16,585 nt of DNA from CAZQQN01 sp964549595. Its GTDB lineage: Bacteria; Bacteroidota; Bacteroidia; CAILMK01; CAYYUA01. Every line of letters begins with the position of its first letter. Positions within the stretch are counted from its first letter, which is position 1. Shown piece by piece: positions 7,591-14,733 of the stretch. Made by a program: the position numbers and the translations under genes. The notes beneath the pieces are model-generated. The model ran no database searches. It saw only the letters and a program-made list of their open reading frames with translations, and had not been told where the DNA came from. The stretch lies in the NCBI GenBank assembly GCA_964549595.1, contig CAZJWK010000060.1, forward strand, positions 1 to 16,585, in the 5' to 3' direction.

Positions 7591-9075
7591 ATGCAAAAGC
7601 ATTTATTGAGCAAATCCACCTTCATACGGGGATTGCAATGTGAAAAATCGCTTTACTTATACACTTATTACAAGGATCTACGCGACCCCATCAGCGAGAA
7701 TCAGCAAGCCTTATTTAACCGCGGGCATAAAGTGGGTGAGCTGGCCTGGACATTATTCCCTGATGGCATTGACGCCCGGCCGGCCAATAAATTCAATACT
7801 ACCCAGGCCATCCGGAAAACGGAGAACCTCATAAAAAAAGGCACCCCCACCCTTTTTGAGCCTACCTTCCGGGCAAATCAGGTATTGGTAATGGTGGACA
7901 TCTTACATCAGCAGAATGGTAAGTGGTATGCCTATGAAGTGAAAAGTTCCACTAAGGTTAATCAAAACCAGATACGGGACGCTTCATTGCAATATTATGT
8001 GTTGAAATTGGCCGGCATAGAACCCTCAGACTTTTTCATCATTTACATCAACAAACAATATCGCAGGAAAGATGCTTTAAATTTGCGGGAATTCTTTACC
8101 AAGGAATCAGTACTGAACAAAGCCCTGGAAAATCAGCCGTTCGTTGAAAAAAACATACACAAGGCCAAGTCCGTAATTGCCAAAGATACGGTTCCCGGCA
8201 TTTCCATTGGTGAACATTGCACAACCCCCTATCCGTGCGATTTTATAGGCTATTGCTGGACCAATGTACCCTCAAATTCCGTTTTTGAATTAGGCTCCCT
8301 GGACAAGCAAACCAAGTTCAAACTTTTCAATGAAGGTTACCAAACAATAGCAAGTATCCCGAATAGCGAACATTACCATAAAGATGTCCGCATTCAGATT
8401 GAAACCCATAAACACCAAGAACCTTATTACCACACTCAGAATTTACGGGAATTCCTGGAAAACATTCACTATCCCGTTTGCTTTTTGGATTTTGAGGCCA
8501 TAATGCCTGCCGTACCTCTATTTGAAAATACCAAACCCTACGAAAAAATTCCCTTCCAATATTCCATGCATTGTAAAAAGGAGCAAAACTCCACCACCAG
8601 CCATTTTGAATTCATTGCAGAACCCGGATCCGATCCGCGTCCCACATTTTTAAAACAACTTTTGACCGATACCCAAGGAGTAGGCTCGATAGTGGTTTTT
8701 GAAAATAACCTCGAAAAGAACATCCTTAATAAGTTCAAGGCGCTTTACCCGGAAAAGGGTAAACAAATTGATAACCGTTTGAACCGGATGGTGGATCTTA
8801 GAAACCCCTTCAAGCGCATGGATTACTACCATCCGGAGATGAATGGGAATTTTGATTTAAAAGCGATTTACAAAGCCTTAACGGGCTTAACAGGTGAAGA
8901 AGCCGAAGAAATAGAGCACGGAGGCATTGCATCGGTCATTTACGAGCATTTGTTGACGGAAACCGAGCCAGTAAAAATAGCAGAACAAAAAGAACAATTA
9001 CTGGCTTACTGTAAAAGCGACACCTACGCTTTGGTAAAAATCCTGGAATCACTGGAAAAAATAGTGAAAGAATAA
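7591..9075 (+). CDS. DUF2779 protein: Cas4/RecB-like Fe-S nuclease fused to DEDDy exonuclease domain
   Basis: A 494-residue protein with two nuclease-like halves. The N-terminal half (about 1-225) looks like the PD-(D/E)XK/Cas4 fold: Cys17 in LQCEKSLY, His46, Asp103 in MVDIL, E116-V-K118 in YEVKSS, Gln134 with nearby tyrosines, and a trailing cysteine set C210, C216, C222. One early plus three late cysteines is the Cas4/AddB-type 4Fe-4S arrangement. The C-terminal half (about 290-494) is the DUF2779 region. It begins CFLDFEAI, giving D300-x-E302 as Exo I; NNLE with Glu375 stands where Exo II usually has Asp; Y473-x3-D477 fits Exo III of DEDDy exonucleases. Family members are annotated as uncharacterised. 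Nucleic-acid cleavage is inferred from motifs, and the substrate is unknown. The gene ends 9 nt from the convergent DUF5522 gene. No cas1/cas2 or CRISPR array is present here. Confidence 0.85.
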   Translation: MQKHLLSKSTFIRGLQCEKSLYLYTYYKDLRDPISENQQALFNRGHKVGELAWTLFPDGIDARPANKFNTTQAIRKTENLIKKGTPTLFEPTFRANQVLVMVDILHQQNGKWYAYEVKSSTKVNQNQIRDASLQYYVLKLAGIEPSDFFIIYINKQYRRKDALNLREFFTKESVLNKALENQPFVEKNIHKAKSVIAKDTVPGISIGEHCTTPYPCDFIGYCWTNVPSNSVFELGSLDKQTKFKLFNEGYQTIASIPNSEHYHKDVRIQIETHKHQEPYYHTQNLREFLENIHYPVCFLDFEAIMPAVPLFENTKPYEKIPFQYSMHCKKEQNSTTSHFEFIAEPGSDPRPTFLKQLLTDTQGVGSIVVFENNLEKNILNKFKALYPEKGKQIDNRLNRMVDLRNPFKRMDYYHPEMNGNFDLKAIYKALTGLTGEEAEEIEHGGIASVIYEHLLTETEPVKIAEQKEQLLAYCKSDTYALVKILESLEKIVKE

Positions 9076-9084
9076 GCCACCGGA

Positions 9085-9276
9085 CTAATCAGAGGCTTTC
9101 GGGGAAGCATTGGTGCCTTTGGTATCTTTTTTATTCGGCACATTGACATGTCCGTAGGGGCAATGCTTACAGCCTGAACCGCAACAATATCCCCTTTTTA
9201 AGTGATAAGCCTCCGTGAGGACCATTAATCCCTCTTCATTGAAATAGAAATCCTCCCCTTCTTTTATATCACTCAT
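9085..9276 (-). CDS. Small cysteine-rich DUF5522 protein
   Basis: A 63-residue protein whose core is MVLTEAYHLKRGYCCGSGCKHCPYG: a conserved His25, then C31, C32, C36 and C39. This is the DUF5522 pattern of small Bacteroidota proteins and suggests a bound metal (zinc or Fe-S), but no function is established that I know of. The last 15 residues are low-complexity (K/T/S/A). It lies on the minus strand 79 nt after the ABC transporter gene and is convergent with the DUF2779 gene. A possible -7 box, TAACTTTG, is in its upstream gap. Confidence 0.8.
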   Translation of the reverse strand: MSDIKEGEDFYFNEEGLMVLTEAYHLKRGYCCGSGCKHCPYGHVNVPNKKDTKGTNASPKASD

Positions 9277-9293
9277 TTATCGTTTTATTTAGC

Positions 9294-9351
9294 GGGTTAA
9301 GCGGCTTAGGTTTTTTTCCGGCATCAAAGTTATTGCTTTTCTGCTTAACCC
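9294..9351. repeat. Inverted repeat between the DUF5522 and ABC transporter genes
   Basis: GGGTTAAGC at 9294-9302 is the exact reverse complement of GCTTAACCC at 9343-9351, with 40 nt between. The left arm also overlaps a tighter palindrome, TAAGC-G-GCTTA (9298-9308). In RNA from the minus strand this could fold as a 9-bp stem closing a long loop. It has no clean U-tract on that strand, so a simple intrinsic terminator is unlikely; an operator or RNA element is possible. Confidence 0.45.
9325..9332 (-). promoter_or_regulatory. Possible -7 box for the DUF5522 gene
   Basis: On the minus strand the sequence TAACTTTG is a full match to TAnnTTTG, about 49 nt before the DUF5522 start. No TTG/TTTG box occurs at the normal 17-23 nt upstream, so this is weak. 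It lies inside the loop of the inverted repeat. Confidence 0.25.
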
Positions 9352-9355
9352 ATGC

Positions 9356-11191
9356 TTAATTCCCAAAAGTGTTTTCATAAATGGCCTTCTCCAGCATTTG
9401 TTTCTGGTAAAGGTCAAAATAATACCCTTCTTTATCCATTAATTGGTCGTGATCGCCTTTTTCGGTAACCGTTCCCTTATCAAGCACAACGATGTTATCG
9501 GCATTTTTCACGGTAGAGACCCGATGACTGATAATGAAAACGGTTCTTCCCTTCATATACTCCCCCAGACGTTGAAGGATTTTGGCTTCTGTATGCGTAT
9601 CAATGGCCGAAAAGCAATCATCAAGGATTAAAATCCTAGGGTTGCCGATCAAGGCCCTTGCAATGGACACTCTCTGTTTCTGACCCCCGGAAAGGGTTAT
9701 ACCTCTTTCCCCGAGTTTGGTTTCAAAACCTTTAGGAAATTGCAGGATATCTTTTTTCACTTCGGTAATTTCAGTAACTTCTTTCAGTACGGCGTAAATC
9801 TTTTCCTTGTCCTTAGGATTTTGCCAGGAAAAATCTTCATGGTAGCCGAAAAGCAAATTATTAGAAATGGTATCCGAGAAAAGGAAATCATCCTGGGGTA
9901 CATAACCTATCTGTTTCCTGAAATGGGCAGGGTCCAACCGGGTTAAATCCACACCCTCGTATTCAATATGGCCTTCAGTGGGGTCATATAACCTTAGCAA
10001 TAGGTTACTGATCGTGGTTTTACCCGACCCTGTTTTTCCGATTATACCAATTTTTTGTCCTGGTTCCACGTCCAGGTTAAAGTTTTCCAATGCTTTTATT
10101 CCGGTATCCGGATAAACAAAACCCGTATCCCTAAAAGCGACATTGCCCCAGAGTTTAATTTGTTTATTTTCCCGGGAATCAATTTCAGGTTTTTGGTTGA
10201 ATAAATGATTAATTCTGGCCTGGGATGCTGCCGCCCTTTGCACTATGGAAGTCACCCAGCCAATAGAGGCAACAGGCCAGGTCAGTAGATTTACATAAAT
10301 GAAAAATTCGGCAATATTTCCGGCAGTAATATTGCCTGCCATCACTTCTATACCGCCTATATAGACGGTCAAGAGGGTACTGAAACCAATTAACAAGATG
10401 ATAATCGGGAAAAACAGGGAATTCACCCTTACTAATCCCATGGATTTCTGCCGGTAATCCTCACATTCTTCATTAAAATGATTGCTCACCGGTTTTTCCG
10501 AAGTGAATGCCTTAATTACCCGAATGCCTGAAAACATTTCCTGAACAAAAGTCGTGAGCCGGGATAATTGCCCCTGTATTTCAAGGCTTTTACGCTGAAT
10601 TATGGAATTGACGTAGTAAATGGAGGCTGCTAAAACCGGTAAAGGCAATAGCACAAATAAGGTAAGCTTGACGTTTACCGTTAACATAATGCTTACAACC
10701 AAAATGATCAGAGACGAAAGGTTGATGGTGTACATGACTGCGGGGCCTAAATAAAGCCTGACCTTACTGACATCTTCAGTGATCCTTGCCATCAAATCCC
10801 CGGTATTATTCCTTCTGAAATAAGAAAGGGACAATTTCTGAAAATGATCGTAAATGTCATTTTTAAGGTCATACTCAATGTGCCGGGACATTACAATGAT
10901 GGTTTCCCTCATCATAACCATAAAAAATCCCTTAATAAGTGCTAATGCCACTACCACTCCACCAAAGATCATCAGGATCTGCGCAAAATGGTCATAAAGG
11001 TTGGAGCGAAGGGCAAACCCTTCCGTAAGCTTATAAAGAAAAAAGTTTTCCTTTATCAGGTCAAAGGAATGCCTAACCACTTGTGCAGGAAAAACCCCGA
11101 ACACATTGGAAAGCACCACAAAAAAACATCCACCGATCAAGTACCATTTATAGCGTAGAAAATATTTATTAAGGGCCTTTAAGGCTTTCAT
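9356..11191 (-). CDS. ABC exporter half-transporter (fused membrane and ATPase domains)
   Basis: A 611-residue protein. Residues 1-330 form a type-I exporter membrane domain with about six helices (including around 17-36, 72-95, 154-171, 177-195, 260-280 and 291-308). The ATPase domain follows, with Walker A GKTGSGKT (385-392), Q-loop Gln433, signature LSGGQ (500-504), Walker B LILDD (521-525) and H-loop His556. It resembles the MsbA/multidrug-exporter group (lipid, lipopeptide or drug export); the substrate cannot be told. The position after the Walker B Asp524, normally a catalytic Glu, is Asp525 (DDCFSAID). That is the form found at the degenerate site of heterodimeric exporters, so this half may need a partner, which is not encoded next to it. 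Confidence 0.92.
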   Translation of the reverse strand: MKALKALNKYFLRYKWYLIGGCFFVVLSNVFGVFPAQVVRHSFDLIKENFFLYKLTEGFALRSNLYDHFAQILMIFGGVVVALALIKGFFMVMMRETIIVMSRHIEYDLKNDIYDHFQKLSLSYFRRNNTGDLMARITEDVSKVRLYLGPAVMYTINLSSLIILVVSIMLTVNVKLTLFVLLPLPVLAASIYYVNSIIQRKSLEIQGQLSRLTTFVQEMFSGIRVIKAFTSEKPVSNHFNEECEDYRQKSMGLVRVNSLFFPIIILLIGFSTLLTVYIGGIEVMAGNITAGNIAEFFIYVNLLTWPVASIGWVTSIVQRAAASQARINHLFNQKPEIDSRENKQIKLWGNVAFRDTGFVYPDTGIKALENFNLDVEPGQKIGIIGKTGSGKTTISNLLLRLYDPTEGHIEYEGVDLTRLDPAHFRKQIGYVPQDDFLFSDTISNNLLFGYHEDFSWQNPKDKEKIYAVLKEVTEITEVKKDILQFPKGFETKLGERGITLSGGQKQRVSIARALIGNPRILILDDCFSAIDTHTEAKILQRLGEYMKGRTVFIISHRVSTVKNADNIVVLDKGTVTEKGDHDQLMDKEGYYFDLYQKQMLEKAIYENTFGN

Positions 11192-11529
11192 AAATTTTAA
11201 AAATTGGGCTTATTGCTCTGGAACAGGATTAGAAAAATACAAAATACCGTTTTTTACCAATGCAAAGATCCAGGTAAAAGTTTAAACACCCTTTTAACCA
11301 TTAAAAAAACTTCTTAATTCCAAACAAACCGAAAATTTTGAATCGATAAAAAGAAATTTGAAAAGGATGCTTTAAAAAATAATACCGTAAACCTCTGAGA
11401 TCCCATTCAATGGCTCCAAATCATGCAAGCACTGGCATAAAATACCAATTTGTCAATCTTAAATCCAATTGTTGTTACCCAAAAAAATGCTACTTTTGTA
11501 AATGTCAACTTAATGCAAAGAACTTACTC
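11192..11529. other. AT-rich divergent intergenic region before the amino-acid dehydrogenase
   Basis: 338 bases between the divergent ABC transporter and dehydrogenase genes. The open frame of the dehydrogenase extends back to an ATG at 11410, but those 40 residues (with several scattered cysteines and asparagines) look like translated spacer, and a strong promoter lies inside them. A plausible minus-strand ABC promoter was not found: TATTTTG at 11246-11240 has one spacer base too few. No RNA gene or repeat is evident. Confidence 0.6.
11468..11498 (+). promoter_or_regulatory. Promoter of the leucine dehydrogenase-type gene
   Basis: ATTG at 11468-11471 is followed by 19 nt and then TACTTTTG (11491-11498), an exact TAnnTTTG. 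Transcription should begin near 11505, about 25 nt before the ATG at 11530. It falls inside the 5' extension of the open frame, so it argues for the shorter protein. Confidence 0.65.
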
Positions 11530-12633
11530 ATGGAAGTTTTGAATGAAATGCAAACCGAATCGGAAAACGATCTGGTTTTTAGTGAAATCATTGAAAACCA
11601 GCATGAACAAGTGGTATTTTGTAATGACCCCCAAACAGGGTTAAAGGCCATTATTGCCATTCATGACAGCACTTTGGGTCCCGGATTAGGAGGTTGCCGG
11701 ATGTATAATTATGCATCGGACCAAGATGCTCTGGTAGACGTGCTTCGCCTATCCAGGGGTATGACCTATAAAGCCTCCATTTCGGGTTTAAACCTGGGCG
11801 GTGGTAAATCCGTAATTGTTGGTGATCCCAATACACAAAAGTCAGAGGCTTTTTTTAGAAAATTCGGCCAATACATTGAGAACCAGAATGGTAAATATAT
11901 AACCGCAGAAGATGTCGGAACCACCACCAAAGACATGGAGTACATCAAGATGGAAACCAACAATGTCGTAGGGTTGCCGTTAGAACATGGTGGAGGTGGG
12001 GATCCTTCCCCGGTTACGGCTTATGGGGTTTATCTGGGAATGAAGGCCGCATCCAAAGAGCTTTACGGAAAGGAGGACTTAACCCAAAAGAGGATTCTCG
12101 TTGAAGGAGTAGGTAAAGTAGGGGTTCATTTACTGGATTATCTGGCAAAAGAAAATGCCACCATTTTAGTAGCCGATATTAATCAGGATAACCTCAAAAA
12201 AGCCGTCAATGAATATGGCGCACAGGTAGTGGATACCGAAAACATTTTTGATACGGATATTGATATATATGCGCCTTGTGCTTTAGGAGCCACCCTGAAT
12301 AGTGATACCATCCCAAAATTGAATGCTGAAATTGTGGCCGGGGCTGCCAACAATCAATTGGCTGACGAAGACACCCACGCCGAAATGCTTAAGGAAAACG
12401 GGGTATTATTCGCACCGGACTATTTGATCAATGCCGGGGGTTTAATCAATGTTTACACAGAATTGAACGGCTACAACGAGCGTAGGGCCATGCAACTAAC
12501 AGAAAATATTTACAAGGTAAGCCAGGAATTGATTAGAAAAGCAAAGGAAGAGAATATTTCGACCAACCTGGCGGCTAATCGTATGGCTGAAGACCGGATC
12601 AATTTGATCGGAAAAATTCAAATGAACCGGTAA
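11530..12633 (+). CDS. ldh: Leucine dehydrogenase-type (Glu/Leu/Phe/Val) amino-acid dehydrogenase
   Basis: From ATG 11530 the product has 367 residues, close to the 364-366 of Bacillus leucine dehydrogenases. The motifs GPGLGGCRMY (50-59), RGMTYK with Lys81, and GLNLGGGKSVI with Lys93 are the substrate and catalytic elements of this family. The NAD-binding fold shows GVGKVG (193-198) and the acidic Asp216 that favours NAD over NADP. A late NAGGLINV segment (301-308) is also typical. The enzyme reversibly deaminates branched-chain amino acids to 2-oxo acids with NAD, for catabolism or for branched fatty-acid precursors, which Bacteroidota use in quantity. Phenylalanine or valine preference cannot be excluded. 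An in-frame ATG at 11548 is an alternative start. Transcribed alone from the promoter at 11468-11498; nusB follows after 137 nt. Confidence 0.9.
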   Translation: MEVLNEMQTESENDLVFSEIIENQHEQVVFCNDPQTGLKAIIAIHDSTLGPGLGGCRMYNYASDQDALVDVLRLSRGMTYKASISGLNLGGGKSVIVGDPNTQKSEAFFRKFGQYIENQNGKYITAEDVGTTTKDMEYIKMETNNVVGLPLEHGGGGDPSPVTAYGVYLGMKAASKELYGKEDLTQKRILVEGVGKVGVHLLDYLAKENATILVADINQDNLKKAVNEYGAQVVDTENIFDTDIDIYAPCALGATLNSDTIPKLNAEIVAGAANNQLADEDTHAEMLKENGVLFAPDYLINAGGLINVYTELNGYNERRAMQLTENIYKVSQELIRKAKEENISTNLAANRMAEDRINLIGKIQMNR

Positions 12634-12770
12634 ATAATCGTCAGGGTTATTTAATTTTTGTTAAGCGGACGCCCGAAAGAAATTATTAGTAAAGTTTGCT
12701 GTTCTTTGACAATGAGGTTAATACAAAGGCCTGTTGGTAAGTTGAATGGTTTAAAGGTTTTGTAGTTTTT

Positions 12771-13724
12771 ATGTTAAGCAGACGGCACGTCAGGATTAAG
12801 GTTCTTCAGGCGCTTTATGCCTATTGGAACTCCAGTGGAGAACTCACCAGGGAAAATGTGGAAAGAAACCTTACCGACAGTATTTACAGGCTTTATGACC
12901 TTTATTTGTATCTATTGGTTTTCTTGAGGGAATTGGGTGTATTTGTTTCTCAGTATGACAAGGAAACCAAAGCCACTCACATTCCAGCTGCCCAGAATAT
13001 TAATCATCAACTAAGGCTTTATGAAAATCCTGTCATGCAGGCGTTGCTTAAAAACAAGGCGCTGGAGGCCAAGCTGGAATGGAAGCAAATAGCCTGGAAA
13101 GGAGACAATGACCTTTTGCGCAAAACTTTTTATGACCTAAAAAACACGGATACTTACCGGGAATACATTAATTCCGGTACACCGGAAATTTTTGAGGATG
13201 CAGAAATGCTGAAATTTATCCTTAAGAATTACCCTGAACAGTTTGGAATACTCAAGCAACATTTTGAAGAACATTTTTTCAATTGGCATGATGACCAAAA
13301 AGTGGCCAAGCAAATGGTTACCAAGTCCATCAACACCATTGCAAAGGATCCGGAATCGGAAAACTTTTTGGTGCCATTTTCCGCTAATGAAGGAGAAAAC
13401 CTGGATTTTGCCAAAAACCTGTTTAATAAAACCATTGATAATTCCCAGGATCTTGAGGAATTAGTCCATACGAAAACAGGAAAATATGAGCCTTCCCAGC
13501 TTTCCTCCGTGGATTTTATTGTTTTAAAAATGGGGGCCTGTGAATTTCTTCATTTTTCCACAATTCCGACCAAAGTCACTTTAAATGAATACATTGAAAT
13601 TGCGAAAAACTATAGTGCCCCCAAAAGCAAGAAATTTATAAATGGCGTACTGGATAGTCTAAGAAAGGAATTGGAAAAACAAGGGAAAGTAGTCAAAACT
13701 GATCGTGGACTTTATGAAACCTGA
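12771..13724 (+). CDS. nusB: Transcription antitermination factor NusB
   Basis: A 317-residue protein, about twice the length of the E. coli form but normal for Bacteroidota, where an extra helical segment is inserted. The start MLSRRHVRIKVLQALYAYW corresponds to the RR-xR-xx-Q-LY N-terminal helix of NusB. The C-terminal part carries the conserved TKVTLNEYIEIAKNYSAPKSKKFINGVLD region (about 266-294), the strongest family match. NusB binds boxA RNA with NusE (S10) for rRNA antitermination. It opens the cluster nusB - DUF1573 - yajC with gaps of 12-14 nt. No confident promoter was seen in the 137-nt leader, although TTCTTTGAC at 12703-12711 could supply a -33 box. Confidence 0.95.
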   Translation: MLSRRHVRIKVLQALYAYWNSSGELTRENVERNLTDSIYRLYDLYLYLLVFLRELGVFVSQYDKETKATHIPAAQNINHQLRLYENPVMQALLKNKALEAKLEWKQIAWKGDNDLLRKTFYDLKNTDTYREYINSGTPEIFEDAEMLKFILKNYPEQFGILKQHFEEHFFNWHDDQKVAKQMVTKSINTIAKDPESENFLVPFSANEGENLDFAKNLFNKTIDNSQDLEELVHTKTGKYEPSQLSSVDFIVLKMGACEFLHFSTIPTKVTLNEYIEIAKNYSAPKSKKFINGVLDSLRKELEKQGKVVKTDRGLYET

Positions 13725-13736
13725 AAAATAATAATT

Positions 13737-14228
13737 ATGCAGTTAAAAACACTTATCATTGCGTCACTGGCTTGTTGTTATTTAATGGGTTGTCAATCGG
13801 AAACTAAAAAGGAAAACGAGGACACCAAAGGCCAAAAAGCCAAGGCCGAAAAGGACGTAAACAGTAAAGTCATTGATAATCCTGAAGGCAAGGAAAGTGA
13901 AAAAGAACAATTTCCTGAATTTGATTTTCAGAAAACAACCCATGATTTCGGAGAAGTAAAACAAGGGGAAAAAGTCACTTACACCTTTTCCTTTACCAAT
14001 TCGGGAAATGCACCATTGATCATTTCCAATGCCAACCCGAGTTGTGGATGTACCGTACCCAATTATCCCCAGGATCCTATCAAACCAGGGGAAGGGGGAA
14101 AAATTGATGTTGTATTTGACAGTGAAGGAAAATCCGGGAAATTTAACAAATCAGTAACCCTGATGGCCAATACAACCGGGAAACCGAAAAAACTATTTAT
14201 TAAAGGTAAAATCTTAAAAAGCAAATAA
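13737..14228 (+). CDS. DUF1573 lipoprotein
   Basis: A 163-residue protein with a lipoprotein signal peptide: a hydrophobic stretch at 5-15 and a lipobox LMGC with the lipidated Cys19. A highly charged linker (about 20-58) follows, then a DUF1573 domain (about 62-155) with the signature THDFGEVKQGE (67-77), FTNSGNAPLIIS (86-97) and the Cys103-Gly-Cys105 pair. The fold is an immunoglobulin-like beta sandwich (known for DUF1573-like/ASPM-SPD-2-Hydin relatives). It should sit in the inner or outer membrane facing the periplasm; its function is unknown. Its place between nusB and yajC is common in Bacteroidota. Confidence 0.9.
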   Translation: MQLKTLIIASLACCYLMGCQSETKKENEDTKGQKAKAEKDVNSKVIDNPEGKESEKEQFPEFDFQKTTHDFGEVKQGEKVTYTFSFTNSGNAPLIISNANPSCGCTVPNYPQDPIKPGEGGKIDVVFDSEGKSGKFNKSVTLMANTTGKPKKLFIKGKILKSK

Positions 14229-14242
14229 AAGTTAATACTACT

Positions 14243-14584
14243 ATGGAAACAATCGTTTTTCTTATGACTTCACCCCAGGGAGGGGAAGGGGGTGGAAATC
14301 CCTTAGTGCAATTCCTGCCGCTTATTTTGATTGTCATTGTCATATATTTCTTTATGATTCGGCCCCAGCAGAAGAAGGCCAGGGAACAAAAAGAATTCCG
14401 GGACAATATACAAAAAGGAGACAAAGTGGTTACCATTGGGGGCATTTACGGAAAAGTCCTTGAGGTAAAAGACCAAAGTTTTGTCCTGGATGTAGGCAAT
14501 AATCAAAAATTAATGGTCGAAAAATCAGCCATATCCATGGAATCCTCCCAAAACGCTCAAAAAGAAGGGAGTCAGGAAGGCTAA
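14243..14584 (+). CDS. yajC: Preprotein translocase subunit YajC
   Basis: A 113-residue inner-membrane protein with one membrane helix at about 22-39, followed by the family hallmark MIRPQQKKAREQKEF (38-52), then the DUF SH3-like part GDKVVTIGGIYGKVLEV (59-75). The stretch before the helix is glycine-rich (PQGGEGGGNP), normal for Bacteroidota YajC. YajC associates with SecDF in protein export, although it is not essential in E. coli. It is 14 nt after the DUF1573 gene, and a strong terminator follows 42 nt after its stop. Confidence 0.95.
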   Translation: METIVFLMTSPQGGEGGGNPLVQFLPLILIVIVIYFFMIRPQQKKAREQKEFRDNIQKGDKVVTIGGIYGKVLEVKDQSFVLDVGNNQKLMVEKSAISMESSQNAQKEGSQEG

Positions 14585-14626
14585 TGGCCTTCTTACTTCC
14601 CTGAATTAGCCATGATTTAAGCCGCA

Positions 14627-14665
14627 AAGCACTTCCAGTTCTACTTAAAAGGAAGTGCTTTTTTT
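14627..14665 (+). terminator. Intrinsic terminator after yajC
   Basis: AAGCACTTCC (14627-14636) pairs perfectly with GGAAGTGCTT (14651-14660), leaving a 14-nt loop and a T-run to 14665. With A14626 and T14661 the stem is 11 bp. It closes the nusB - DUF1573 - yajC transcript and separates it from the ybbR-like gene. Confidence 0.88.
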
Positions 14666-14701
14666 AAATTTCTTTAATTGTTTTCTAAATATTTGCTTTA
14701 C

Positions 14702-14720
14702 ATTGGTTTCCCAAACCAGT
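14702..14720 (+). repeat. Short inverted repeat in the leader of the YbbR-like gene
   Basis: TGGTTT (14704-14709), CCC, AAACCA (14713-14718) makes a 6-bp stem with a three-base loop. It extends to 8 bp with a T-G pair and an A-T pair (14702 to 14720). It ends 13 nt before the start codon. It could be an operator or a leader hairpin. Confidence 0.35.
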
Positions 14721-14733
14721 TTAAGCTAAAACC

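Noticed and set aside
7591..9075. A CRISPR-Cas adaptation locus, because of the Cas4-like domain
   Set aside because: No cas1, cas2 or repeat-spacer array is present in the window, and the DUF2779 fusion is a stand-alone family.
11240..11266. Minus-strand promoter for the ABC transporter (TTTG 11266-11263, TATTTTG 11246-11240)
   Set aside because: The -7 box is one base short and the spacer is only 15-16 nt, below the normal range.
12690..12698. TAAAGTTTG as a -7 box for nusB
   Set aside because: It has three bases instead of two between TA and TTTG, and no -33 box at the right distance.
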